The translations under genes and the position numbers were made by a program. Below, in pieces: positions 36,984-44,849 of a DNA stretch of 50,989 bases; position 1 is the first letter of the stretch, and the number at the start of each line of letters is the position of its first letter. The notes under the pieces are model-generated. The model saw only the letters and a list, made by a program, of their open reading frames with translations. It was not told the DNA's origin and made no database searches. This DNA comes from an uncultured Gammaproteobacteria bacterium (GTDB lineage Bacteria; Pseudomonadota; Gammaproteobacteria; UBA6429; Thiohalophilaceae): positions 1 to 50,989 of the forward strand of contig CALBTB010000015.1 of the NCBI GenBank assembly GCA_937967995.1, given 5' to 3'.

Positions 36984-39008
36984 ATGGAGACGGCATTAGT
37001 CTTTGCACTGGTGTGTTCAGTGCTGGCGATCGTGTATGGTATTGTGGCAAGCACGACGATTCTGCGATTGTCCGAGGGTAACGATGACATGCGCCGAATC
37101 TCCCGCGCGATTCAGGAAGGCGCCTCGGCTTATCTGAAACGCCAATATATGACCATTGCCCTGGTCGGTATCATTCTTTTTGTAATCATCATTTTCCTGC
37201 TTGATATGGTCACGGCGATCGGGTTTCTGATCGGTGCGGTCCTGTCCGGTGCGGCCGGTTTCATTGGCATGATTGTGTCGGTGCGCGCCAATGCACGTAC
37301 GGCCCAGGCAGCAACAAAAGGCCTCAATCCGGCCCTGGCAGTCGCATTCAGAGGTGGGGCCATCACCGGCATGCTGGTAGTCGGCCTGGGTTTACTGGGC
37401 GTTGCCGGATACTACTCCATATTGAGTACGATGACGGAAGGACCGTTCAATTTCGGTCCGCTTGTCGGGCTGGCGTTTGGTGGCTCGCTCATATCCATTT
37501 TCGCTCGACTCGGAGGCGGTATCTTCACTAAAGGCGCCGATGTCGGCGCTGATCTGGTTGGCAAGGTCGAAGCCGGTATCCCCGAAGACGATCCCCGTAA
37601 TCCGGCTGTTATCGCGGATAACGTCGGTGACAACGTGGGTGACTGCGCAGGTATGGCGGCGGACCTGTTTGAAACGTACGCCGTAACAATTATCGCGACC
37701 ATGATCCTGGGCAGCTTTGCGTTTACTGGTAGTGAACAGTCCGGTAATGCGATTCTGTATCCGCTGGCACTCGGCGGTGTATCCATTATCGCAGCCATAA
37801 TCGGAACGTTCTTTGTGAAAGTCAGTGAGGGTGGCAAGGTCATGAATGCCCTGTACCGGGCATTATTTGTATCCGGCATCATTGCAGCTATCGCGTTTTA
37901 TCCGACGACGACCTGGTTAATGGAAGGGAACGGTGAATTCTCCGTCATGAACCTGTACGGATCGGCCATTGTCGGACTGGTTGTTACCGCCTTGCTGGTG
38001 ATAATTACAGACTTTTATACAGCAACCAGTTTCTCGCCGGTCAAGCGACTGGCGGAAGCCTCGACCACCGGTGATGCCACCAATATCATTGCCGGCCTGG
38101 CCTTATCGATGCGTTCAACGGCGGCGCCGGTCATCGTGGTGTGTGCCGGTATTTTCGTGTCTTATTATTTTGCCGGCCTGTATGGCATTGCCATCGCGGC
38201 CACGTCCATGCTGTCCATGACCGGGATTATTGTGGCGCTGGACGCATACGGCCCGATCACGGACAACGCTGGTGGCATTGCTGAAATGGCAAATCTTGAT
38301 CCGACTGTCAGAAAAGTCACCGATGAACTGGATGCCGTTGGTAATACCACCAAGGCTGTCACCAAAGGTTATGCCATTGGTTCGGCTGGTCTGGCAGCAC
38401 TGGTACTGTTTTCGGATTACACGCGCGAGTTGTCCGTTCACGCTGACAAAATGTTGAGCTTTGACCTGTCCAATCACCTGGTCATCATTGGGCTGTTCAT
38501 CGGTGGTCTGGTGCCATATCTATTTGGCGCCATGGCCATGGAAGCGGTCGGACGCGCAGCCAGCTCAGTGGTGCTGGAAGTGCGTCGGCAGTTCAAGGAG
38601 ATTGCCGGCATCATGGAAGGGACGACCAAGCCGGATTATTCACGCGCCGTCGATATGCTGACCCGTTCAGCGATTGCAGAGATGATTGTTCCTTCTCTTT
38701 TACCTGTACTGGTGCCGGTGGCAGTCGGTTTACTACTGGGTCCGCAGGCGCTGGGAGGTATGCTGGTCGGTTCGATAGTCACCGGTCTGTTCGTCGCGAT
38801 TTCGATGACCACGGGTGGCGGGGCCTGGGATAACGCCAAGAAATATATCGAGGATGATAATTTTGGCGGTAAGGGTTCTGATGCACACAAGGCCGCCGTA
38901 ACCGGTGATACGGTGGGTGATCCGTATAAAGATACGGCCGGACCGGCAATTAACCCGCTGATCAAGATCATCAATATCGTTGCCTTACTGATTATTCCGA
39001 TACTGTAA
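36984..39008 (+). CDS. hppA: Membrane-bound proton-translocating pyrophosphatase, K+-independent type
   Basis: A 674-residue, roughly 16-helix membrane protein coupling pyrophosphate hydrolysis to ion pumping. The substrate-binding segment DVGADLVGKVEAGIPEDDPRNPAVIADNVGDNVGDCAGM is complete (positions 188-226). The ion-type determinant reads GNTTKAVTKG with Lys457 and Thr460, the pattern of K+-independent proton pumps (alanine in place of the lysine marks K+-dependent forms). In sulfur oxidisers such pumps are thought to save energy when ATP is scarce. The ribosome site is AGGGGA at 7 nt. Listed as proton rather than sodium pump by this residue alone. Confidence 0.95.
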   Translation: METALVFALVCSVLAIVYGIVASTTILRLSEGNDDMRRISRAIQEGASAYLKRQYMTIALVGIILFVIIIFLLDMVTAIGFLIGAVLSGAAGFIGMIVSVRANARTAQAATKGLNPALAVAFRGGAITGMLVVGLGLLGVAGYYSILSTMTEGPFNFGPLVGLAFGGSLISIFARLGGGIFTKGADVGADLVGKVEAGIPEDDPRNPAVIADNVGDNVGDCAGMAADLFETYAVTIIATMILGSFAFTGSEQSGNAILYPLALGGVSIIAAIIGTFFVKVSEGGKVMNALYRALFVSGIIAAIAFYPTTTWLMEGNGEFSVMNLYGSAIVGLVVTALLVIITDFYTATSFSPVKRLAEASTTGDATNIIAGLALSMRSTAAPVIVVCAGIFVSYYFAGLYGIAIAATSMLSMTGIIVALDAYGPITDNAGGIAEMANLDPTVRKVTDELDAVGNTTKAVTKGYAIGSAGLAALVLFSDYTRELSVHADKMLSFDLSNHLVIIGLFIGGLVPYLFGAMAMEAVGRAASSVVLEVRRQFKEIAGIMEGTTKPDYSRAVDMLTRSAIAEMIVPSLLPVLVPVAVGLLLGPQALGGMLVGSIVTGLFVAISMTTGGGAWDNAKKYIEDDNFGGKGSDAHKAAVTGDTVGDPYKDTAGPAINPLIKIINIVALLIIPIL

Positions 39009-39051
39009 GGTCAACGATATGTCAGAGATTGTTACACCCGCACTTTTCCTG

Positions 39052-39081
39052 TTGAGAGGTAAACGTCGGGCATCGTAAAAT
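39052..39081 (+). promoter_or_regulatory. Sigma-70 promoter ahead of the structured RNA and sulP
   Basis: TTGAGA (39052-39057), an 18-nt spacer and TAAAAT (39076-39081). The expected start is 7-10 nt after the -10, which is at or next to the G run at 39091 where the folded segment begins. Confidence 0.6.
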
Positions 39082-39090
39082 TCTGCACTC

Positions 39091-39203
39091 GGGGGGAATG
39101 AAACAAACAGGGACGTAATGGGGTATTATTAAGACGAGCGGAACTTAACGCCACTGGTCGTCTCCATACCTGGCGCATCGGATGCGCAACCGTCCCGCCC
39201 CCC
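39091..39203 (+). ncRNA. Candidate structured RNA (sRNA or sulP leader), unknown class
   Basis: Five helices nest without conflict: GGGGGG (39091-39096) with CCCCCC (39198-39203); GGGACG (39110-39115) with CGTCCC (39191-39196); GGTAT (39122-39126) with ATACC (39166-39170); AGACGA (39132-39137) with TCGTCT (39158-39163); and a tight hairpin GCGCAT-CGG-ATGCGC (39173-39187). The outer stem begins where the upstream promoter predicts the transcript start. It occupies most of the 363-nt gene-free stretch between hppA and sulP, which contains no credible protein gene. It could be a leader controlling sulP (168 nt downstream) or a free RNA; no clear terminator follows it. It does not match an RNA family I know. 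Confidence 0.5.
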
Positions 39204-39273
39204 ATCCTCTGATTTATTCACAGTATTTCCCGAGTTGTCATCGAAATGGTATATTGCTTTTTTTGTGGGAAGG

Positions 39274-39307
39274 TATGGCCTTCTGGAGCAAAGCGATCTT
39301 GGCCATA
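39274..39307 (+). other. Second stem-loop in the sulP upstream region
   Basis: TATGGCC (39274-39280) and GGCCATA (39301-39307) can pair around a 20-nt loop, 64 nt before the sulP start. Could be part of a leader switch or an operator; the rest of 39204-39371 shows nothing else I can support. Confidence 0.35.
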
Positions 39308-39371
39308 ATTTAACTATAAGATATGGCTAATACTTTTGCTGAATTGGTAAGACGTGGCCAGAGGATAATAA

Positions 39372-41135
39372 ATGCTGCATCGGATTTTCCCTTTTTTACA
39401 ATGGATTCAAGAACTTAAAAACCCCCAGATCCTGCGCGCGGACATGATAGCCGGGCTGACCGTGGCGCTGGTGCTGATTCCTCAGTCGATGGCCTATGCC
39501 ACGCTGGCCGGATTACCGGAAGTTTATGGACTGTATATCTCATTTATACCGGTCATGATTGCCGCCCTGTGGGGTTCATCTCGGCAACTGGGTACCGGTC
39601 CGGTTGCCGTGGTATCAACCATGACTGCCACGACTCTGGCACCGGTTGTCGCAGCCATGCTGGATCCGGGCTTTACCCATGAGCAGTACATGGCCCTGTA
39701 TATTCCGACCGCCATGTTACTGGCCCTGATGGTGGGTATCTTTCAATTTTCGCTCGGTGTGCTTCGGCTGGGTGCTATCGTCAATTTCCTTTCACACCCC
39801 GTGATTGTCGGATTCACCAATGCCGCCGCGTTGTTTATTGGTTTGACGCAAATTTCCAAGATCTTTGGTGTTGAGATGCCGGGTGCCCCCAGCGATCATT
39901 TCATCTCCGTGCGTATCTGGGGCGTAATACAAAACCTGGGGAACACCAGCATTGTCACACTTGTGATGGGCATGGCTGCGTTTGGCATCATGATAGGCAT
40001 GAAGAAATTCCTGCCACGCTATCCCGGTGTGTTGATCGCCGTGGTACTGACGACGATTGTCAGTTTCCTGATTGATTTCGAAGGCATGGGGGGTGCCGTG
40101 GTGGGCAATGTGCCGGAGGGCTTACCCGCGTTTGCCATGCCGACATTTGATTATCAGGCCATTTCCGGTTTGTTGATTGGTGCGATTATCGTTTCACTGG
40201 TCGGTTTCATGGAAGCCATCTCGATTGCCAAGGCGATGGCGGCCAAAACCAAGGATCGGGTTGATCCTAACCAGGAATTAATTGGTCAGGGGCTGGCGAA
40301 TATTACCGGCAGCTTTTTCCAGTCCTATCCGGCTTCCGGTTCGTTTTCACGTTCTGCGGTGAACCTCAATGCAGGTGCACGTACCGGATTTTCATCCGTG
40401 GTCACGGCGGCGGTTGTTGTGATTACCCTGTTGTTCCTGACTCCGTTGTTATATCACCTGCCCAAGGCGACATTGGCTGCGGTTGTTATTATGGCGGTGT
40501 TTGGATTAATCAACTTCAAGGCGGTCCGGCATATCTGGGCAGCCAATAAACATGACGGCATCGCTGCCATTGTCACTTTTGTGGCGACCATCGCCTCAGC
40601 GCCTCAACTGGATCACGGTATTATCATCGGTGCGGTACTGGCGATTGTATTGTATCTGTATCGCACCATGCGACCACGCGTAGCAATTCTGGGCCGTTAC
40701 AAGGATGGCACCTTGCGCGATGTGGAAGTCTATAAAGATTTACCGACCGATGAGAACATCATTGCGGTTCGGTTCGATGGTTCACTGTATTTTGCGAACG
40801 TTTCTTATTTTGAAGAAGCCATGCTGAAAGCAGTCGCCGACAATCCCAAGGCCAAGTATTTACTTGTTGTGGGCGATGCGATTAACCAGCTTGATGCTTC
40901 CGGTGAAGAAGTGCTGCATCATCTTGTAGAACGTTTAAATGCCAACCAGATTACTGTCGTGTTTAGTGGATTGAAACGACAGGTGCTGAATGTCATGCGT
41001 AACAGCAACCTGTATGAACACATAGGTGAACAGAATATCTTTGCAACTGAAGACATGGCACTGGATGCAATTTATAAATGGCTGGGTATGGATGCAGATG
41101 GTGCTGTTTGCCCGTTGAAACATCGCGTTGCTTGA
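39372..41135 (+). CDS. SulP-family inorganic anion transporter
   Basis: A 587-residue transporter. The membrane domain (about residues 20-420) has the SulP signature IAGLTVALVLIPQSMAYATLAGLP and SYPASGSFSRSAVNLNAGART. A cytoplasmic STAS domain (about 450-570) follows with ALKVVGDAINQLDASGEE-like features (VVGDAINQLDASGEEVL). Members carry sulfate or bicarbonate; sulfate is attractive in a sulfur oxidiser, but sequence cannot decide. A structured RNA candidate lies upstream, and the transposase element begins 3 nt after its stop codon. Confidence 0.92.
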   Translation: MLHRIFPFLQWIQELKNPQILRADMIAGLTVALVLIPQSMAYATLAGLPEVYGLYISFIPVMIAALWGSSRQLGTGPVAVVSTMTATTLAPVVAAMLDPGFTHEQYMALYIPTAMLLALMVGIFQFSLGVLRLGAIVNFLSHPVIVGFTNAAALFIGLTQISKIFGVEMPGAPSDHFISVRIWGVIQNLGNTSIVTLVMGMAAFGIMIGMKKFLPRYPGVLIAVVLTTIVSFLIDFEGMGGAVVGNVPEGLPAFAMPTFDYQAISGLLIGAIIVSLVGFMEAISIAKAMAAKTKDRVDPNQELIGQGLANITGSFFQSYPASGSFSRSAVNLNAGARTGFSSVVTAAVVVITLLFLTPLLYHLPKATLAAVVIMAVFGLINFKAVRHIWAANKHDGIAAIVTFVATIASAPQLDHGIIIGAVLAIVLYLYRTMRPRVAILGRYKDGTLRDVEVYKDLPTDENIIAVRFDGSLYFANVSYFEEAMLKAVADNPKAKYLLVVGDAINQLDASGEEVLHHLVERLNANQITVVFSGLKRQVLNVMRNSNLYEHIGEQNIFATEDMALDAIYKWLGMDADGAVCPLKHRVA

Positions 41136-41137
41136 GC

Positions 41138-41230
41138 GGGTCGGACCATGCTTATTTATTGATTAATAAGTATAAGTTACTTATTTATACTTGATTTAAA
41201 CGCTTAAATCATACTTTTTGCAGCTGTTTT
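41138..41230 (+). repeat. Left terminal inverted repeat
   Basis: 93 nt starting GGGTCGGACCA; counted by eye, 58 of 93 positions match the complement of the right end, with solid blocks GGGTCGGACCA, ATTG, AACGCTTA and CTGTTTT at identical distances. It also contains a hairpin TGATTTAA / TTAAATCA (41192-41211). Confidence 0.65.
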
Positions 41231-41369
41231 GATAATGCTAAGCGCTCTGTTTACGCTATCAAATTATTCTCCTTTGTTAAGCACTGGTAATATGCTATTT
41301 TGTCGCGATGACATTACTGTATCGTGATGTCAGTTTCATGGATGAACAAAGGCGAAAGGATGAAGGATC

Positions 41370-42110
41370 ATGCCACGTGCCAATCGTTATTTTCTGCCAG
41401 GTTATGTCTGGCATCTCACTCACCGTTGTCATAAGCAGGAATACCTGCTCAAGTTTGCGCGTGATCGTCGCAACTGGGTCAAATGGCTTTATAAGGCGCG
41501 CAAGCGTTATGGGCTGTGCGTGCTCAATTACATGGTGACATCCAATCACATTCATTTATTAGTTAAAGATACGGGCCAGGATGTCATTCCGCGTAGCATG
41601 CAATTAATTGCGAGTCGTACAGCACAGGATTATAACCAGCGTAAAAAGCGAAAGGGTGCATTTTGGGAGGATCGCTATCACGCGACAGCCGTGCAGGCAG
41701 AAACGCATTTGCTACGTTGTCTTACTTATATTGATTTAAATATGGTTCGTGCCGGGGTGGTATCTCATCCTCAGGAATGGAAGTATTGTGGATACCATGA
41801 AATTCACTCGCCTCGGTCACGTTATCGAATTGTCGATTTGGTTGCCTTGATGGAACTGCTTGAAATTTCCAATACGCATCAATTATCAACAATGTATCAG
41901 GGATGCATTAAAGAGGCCCTGCATCAACGGCTGGAAGTATTACAGCATGATACATGCTGGACACAGAGTGTCGCAGTCGGTAATAAGGAATTTATTGAAC
42001 GGGTAAAATATCAATTGGGGTCGCGTAGTAAAGGAAGATCGAGCATAAAATTAAAATTTGGTTATCAATTAAAAGAGCCGCAAATCTTATACCTGGTAAA
42101 ACAGGCTTAA
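41370..42110 (+). CDS. REP-associated tyrosine transposase (Y1/IS200-like HUH family)
   Basis: A 246-residue protein. The start PRANRYFLPGYVWHLTHRCH is typical of the family. The metal-binding HUH motif is HIH in TSNHIHLLV (about residues 60-68). The catalytic tyrosine is probably in ASRTAQDYNQRKKRKGAFWEDRY. The C-terminal part (from about 160) is a DNA-binding-like extension. Such proteins cut single-stranded DNA at palindromic REP sequences. The ATG is preceded by AAGGA. All motifs look intact, so it may be active. It sits between the two long inverted repeats. Confidence 0.9.
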   Translation: MPRANRYFLPGYVWHLTHRCHKQEYLLKFARDRRNWVKWLYKARKRYGLCVLNYMVTSNHIHLLVKDTGQDVIPRSMQLIASRTAQDYNQRKKRKGAFWEDRYHATAVQAETHLLRCLTYIDLNMVRAGVVSHPQEWKYCGYHEIHSPRSRYRIVDLVALMELLEISNTHQLSTMYQGCIKEALHQRLEVLQHDTCWTQSVAVGNKEFIERVKYQLGSRSKGRSSIKLKFGYQLKEPQILYLVKQA

Positions 42111-42190
42111 AAACACACTTCTAAGCGTTAATATCGACCTTATTTTTCTACTAAATTCTTTTAAACCAATAGCTTATCGTGGTCCGACCC
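42098..42190 (-). repeat. Right terminal inverted repeat
   Basis: Mirror of the left repeat. The matching blocks AAAACAG (42098-42104), TAAGCGTT (42122-42129) and TGGTCCGACCC (42180-42190) are at the same spacing as their left partners. Its inner end overlaps the last codons of the transposase gene. Confidence 0.65.
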
Positions 42191-42229
42191 CGGAATGTCG
42201 TTAACCTGCAATGCAGGTTTTGATAAAGT

Positions 42230-42266
42230 GACACACACAAGGAGACAGTTTTACAAGGAGTGTGTC
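42230..42266 (+). promoter_or_regulatory. Hairpin enclosing duplicated ribosome sites before the second Y1-like gene
   Basis: GACACAC (42230-42236) can pair with GTGTGTC (42260-42266), which ends directly before the ATG at 42267. Two copies of ACAAGGAG (42237-42244 and 42253-42260) lie in the loop or at its edge. Folding would block the initiation region, so translational control is plausible. Confidence 0.45.
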
Positions 42267-42974
42267 ATGTCCCAGGAAGTTATCACGGTACCGGAAATTC
42301 CCGTCTACGTTGTACAACGTGCCAGCTTTCGAAGCTCGGCGTTGATGAATGATCAGGACTATCTGAATTACCTGACATTCTTATCGCGTTGCCTTCGGCA
42401 ACATCAGGTTTTACTGCATGCCTATTGTCTGTTCGATAACCAGGTGCACCTGTTAATGACCCCCAGACAACATGATGGGGTTGCGAAAGTGGTACAACAG
42501 GTATCCCGGCAATACAAACATTACCTGCGGACTCATTACCGGCGCCGGGGCGATGTGTGGCAATCTCGATATACCTTCAGCATGATTCAGGCGGACACTC
42601 ATTTGCTGGCCATTTGCTTTTTTATTGAAAAACAGCCCATCGATCGCGGTGTTGCAACACTACCCGAGTACTACCGTTGGAGTTCATATCGGTGGCATGT
42701 CTGGGGTAAGAAGAACAGCCTAATTACCGATCATGCTGTCTATGAAGCATTGGGCGTGGCGGCAGGCCAACGCCAGCATCGCTACCGGGATCGATTCAAA
42801 CTACCCATACCCTCTGAATTGAGCAGTGAAATTCGTACCAGCCTCACATTGGGCCAGCCACTGGGTGGAGAGGCATTTCGGCGTGAAGTGGCGCGCCGAC
42901 TCACTGCGATAGCCGGCAATAAGACATCTCGCCCTTTCCTGCGGCTCATTAAAAAGCATGAAAATCACGAATAA
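42267..42974 (+). CDS. Y1-transposase-like protein with altered HUH motif
   Basis: A 235-residue protein of the REP-associated Y1 family but from a different branch than its neighbour. It keeps the fold landmarks YVVQRASFRSSALMNDQDY, LLHAYCLFDNQVHLLMTP, SRQYKHYLRTHYRRRGDVWQSRY and YYRWSSYRWH. The metal motif expected as NHVHLL reads NQVHLL: the first histidine is glutamine, which may impair or change metal binding. The candidate catalytic tyrosine in SRQYKHY is present. The ATG at 42267 follows AAGGAG; the frame is open to 42195 but that part lacks similarity. No matching terminal repeats surround it. Confidence 0.8.
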   Translation: MSQEVITVPEIPVYVVQRASFRSSALMNDQDYLNYLTFLSRCLRQHQVLLHAYCLFDNQVHLLMTPRQHDGVAKVVQQVSRQYKHYLRTHYRRRGDVWQSRYTFSMIQADTHLLAICFFIEKQPIDRGVATLPEYYRWSSYRWHVWGKKNSLITDHAVYEALGVAAGQRQHRYRDRFKLPIPSELSSEIRTSLTLGQPLGGEAFRREVARRLTAIAGNKTSRPFLRLIKKHENHE

Positions 42975-43099
42975 TCTAAAAATCTCAATAAAATCATATA
43001 TATAAAAATATTAGAAAATACTAAAGTACTTCTGTATCCTGCCGATATCACCATAACAACATTAAATCTGCGGAAATCAAAACAAGGGAGCCGGGTGGA

Positions 43100-43411
43100 A
43101 TGAAGTTAATGGTCAGTCTAGTCAGCGGGACATTGTTGTTCCTGTTAAGCCAGTCGTTGTTTGCACAGGACGCAGCGACACACAAGCGTCAGATGACGCT
43201 GCTTTACAGCATGACTGAACGCGCCAGCAGGGCGCAAAAAGTTTACATCTATGACGGATTTCGGGATCGCGATATCGATCGGTTTCTGGATGACCAGTTC
43301 AGAAATATGCAAAACGTCATGTTTACCAACGTCATCGTAACAGACAAGCAGGGCAGACCTGTCCGTGATCCACACACCGGACTGCTGATGCGCGAAGACG
43401 ATGGTTGCTGA
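43100..43411 (+). CDS. Small exported protein of unknown function
   Basis: 103 residues with a clear signal peptide (LVSGTLLFLLSQSLFA-QD, cleavage near residue 22). The mature part is charged, with helix-forming KRQMTLLYSMTERASRAQKVYIYDGFRDRDIDRFLDDQFRNM and ending VTDKQGRPVRDPHTGLLMREDDGC with a terminal cysteine. I do not recognise the family. A GGGAG site lies upstream of the ATG. It precedes a PstS-like binding protein by 34 nt on the same strand, so the two may be one operon. Confidence 0.75.
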   Translation: MKLMVSLVSGTLLFLLSQSLFAQDAATHKRQMTLLYSMTERASRAQKVYIYDGFRDRDIDRFLDDQFRNMQNVMFTNVIVTDKQGRPVRDPHTGLLMREDDGC

Positions 43412-43445
43412 AACGAATTAATTAAATCTAATGAGGTGAACTGAA

Positions 43446-44330
43446 GTGGCAAGAAGTAAAGTGATGATAAAGACGGCACTGTTGGTTATGTTGTTTTCCA
43501 TGTTCTCGGTATCACGGGCAGCTGTGCCTGAACTGACACCGGGTATTACCTGGGCGGGTTGTGGTATTACCAAGAAAGCCTTTATGGCCGAACTTGCCCA
43601 GGCTTATGAGAAGAAGACCGGCATCAAGGTCAATATCAATGGTGGCGGTGCATCGCGTGGTATTCGTGACACGGCCAGACGAAAAGTGGACATGGGCGGT
43701 AGCTGTCGTATGAACCTGCCAGAATCCGAGCGTTCTGAACTGTATGCGGAAATGCATCCGGTGGCCTGGGATGCACTGGCGATTATCGTCAACAAGCAGA
43801 ACCCGGTCAGCAACCTGACGACCGAACAGATCAAGGATATTTATCTGGGTAAAATTACCAACTGGTCACAGGTAGGTGGTCCGAATGCTGCTATCAAGCT
43901 TTACGTACGCCGGGGAAACCTGTCAGGTGTAGGGTATGCGATTCGTCAGTATATTTTTAAGGACAGCTTTGTCGAATTTAAGTCGGAGAATGTCGTGAAC
44001 TCATCAGGTCCGCTTGAAAAGGCGGTTGAGAAAGATTTCTACGCAATGGGCATTACCGGTATCAGTAGTGCGCGCAAACGTGATGTAAAAGTTATCGGTT
44101 TTGATGGCAAGACACCGACTTATGAAAACGTTCGCGACGGTAAATATGGCCTGTATCGCCCGCTGTACCTGGTTACCGGGCCGGCACCGTCTAAAGAGGT
44201 ACGTGAGTTCGTTTCCTTTGCTCGTTCAGCTGAAGGCCGTAAAGTACTGCGTGACAATCAGACGGTACCATACCAGGATGCTCCGAAGTTGATGTCAAAA
44301 CTGTTAATTTACGGATTTGGTGTTAAATAA
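43446..44330 (+). CDS. PstS-like periplasmic substrate-binding protein, orphan
   Basis: 294 residues of the PBP type II superfamily: signal peptide (cleavage after SRA, near residue 25), then GITWAGCGITKKAFMAELAQAYEKKTGIKVNINGGGASRGI, the phosphate-binding-protein pattern, KVDMGGSCR, and NLTTEQIKDIYLGKITNWSQVGG, a strong PstS hallmark. A cysteine in AGCG replaces the serine/threonine usual at the ligand loop. Family members bind phosphate or related oxyanions. No permease or ATPase genes follow; a terminator does. So it probably scavenges or senses rather than forming a local transporter. Start is GTG with AGGTG at 7 nt; ATG 43464 is an alternative. Confidence 0.88.
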   Translation: MARSKVMIKTALLVMLFSMFSVSRAAVPELTPGITWAGCGITKKAFMAELAQAYEKKTGIKVNINGGGASRGIRDTARRKVDMGGSCRMNLPESERSELYAEMHPVAWDALAIIVNKQNPVSNLTTEQIKDIYLGKITNWSQVGGPNAAIKLYVRRGNLSGVGYAIRQYIFKDSFVEFKSENVVNSSGPLEKAVEKDFYAMGITGISSARKRDVKVIGFDGKTPTYENVRDGKYGLYRPLYLVTGPAPSKEVREFVSFARSAEGRKVLRDNQTVPYQDAPKLMSKLLIYGFGVK

Positions 44331-44349
44331 GGATATTTTTATACAAAGT

Positions 44350-44381
44350 AAAACGGGGCCTTTAAGGCCCCGTTTTTTTTT
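44350..44381. terminator. Strong terminator between convergent genes
   Basis: CGGGGCC / GGCCCCG stem with a TTTAA loop, A run on the left and nine T's on the right. Ends the binding-protein gene and may also serve the kbp operon on the other strand. Confidence 0.9.
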
Positions 44382-44397
44382 GTATTACTGCTTCGAG

Positions 44398-44826
44398 TCA
44401 GACCGGAATGCGGATTTTCTGGCCCGGATAAATCAAGTCCGGATCCTGAATCACTTCACGGTTTGCTTCAAAGATCTTCGGGTAGTCCATGGCATTGCCC
44501 AGGAATTTCTTGGCAATACCTGACAGCGTGTCACCTTTAACGATAGTGTAATACTCAACTTTATCTTCCTGTGACGGTGAAGTCAGGTTGCTGACGTTGA
44601 CTTCCTTGACGCCTTTGACATTACCAGCAATCAGTACGGCTTTTTCCATTGCTTCCGCACTGGCAGCGGTTCCCGTCAGGCTGACAACGCCATTTTCGAA
44701 AGCTACACCCAATCCATCAATTCCGGGGTTGTTGGCTTCCAGTTCGGCCTTGATTTTCTCGGCCGGATCATCGTTGCCACCAAAAAGTTTTTTACCCATA
44801 TCGGTTACAAAATCAAATAGACCCAT
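44398..44826 (-). CDS. kbp: BON and LysM domain protein (Kbp/YgaU-like)
   Basis: A 142-residue cytoplasmic protein: a short N-terminal MGLFDFVTDMGKKLFG, a BON domain (about 23-88) and a C-terminal LysM domain (about 92-141, YYTIVKGDTLSGIAKKFLGNAMDYPKIFEAN). The architecture and length match E. coli Kbp (YgaU, 149 residues), which binds K+ and is induced by osmotic stress. Last gene of the minus-strand DUF4332-YidB-kbp group. Confidence 0.9.
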   Translation of the reverse strand: MGLFDFVTDMGKKLFGGNDDPAEKIKAELEANNPGIDGLGVAFENGVVSLTGTAASAEAMEKAVLIAGNVKGVKEVNVSNLTSPSQEDKVEYYTIVKGDTLSGIAKKFLGNAMDYPKIFEANREVIQDPDLIYPGQKIRIPV

Positions 44827-44849
44827 TGTTATCCTCCAGTTAGGTTTAG

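Larger units (their letters stand above)
41138..42190. mobile_element. Transposase-bearing element with long imperfect terminal inverted repeats
   Basis: A 1,053-bp unit bounded by GGGTCGGACCA on the left and its exact complement TGGTCCGACCC on the right. The two ends align without gaps as inverted repeats over about 93 nt. It contains one gene, a Y1 (HUH) transposase of the REP-associated type. It starts 2 nt after the sulP stop codon (41135). No target-site duplication is evident. Confidence 0.7.

Noticed and set aside
39019..39078. 19-codon open frame after hppA
   Set aside because: No ribosome site and it overlaps the promoter-like elements of the structured RNA.
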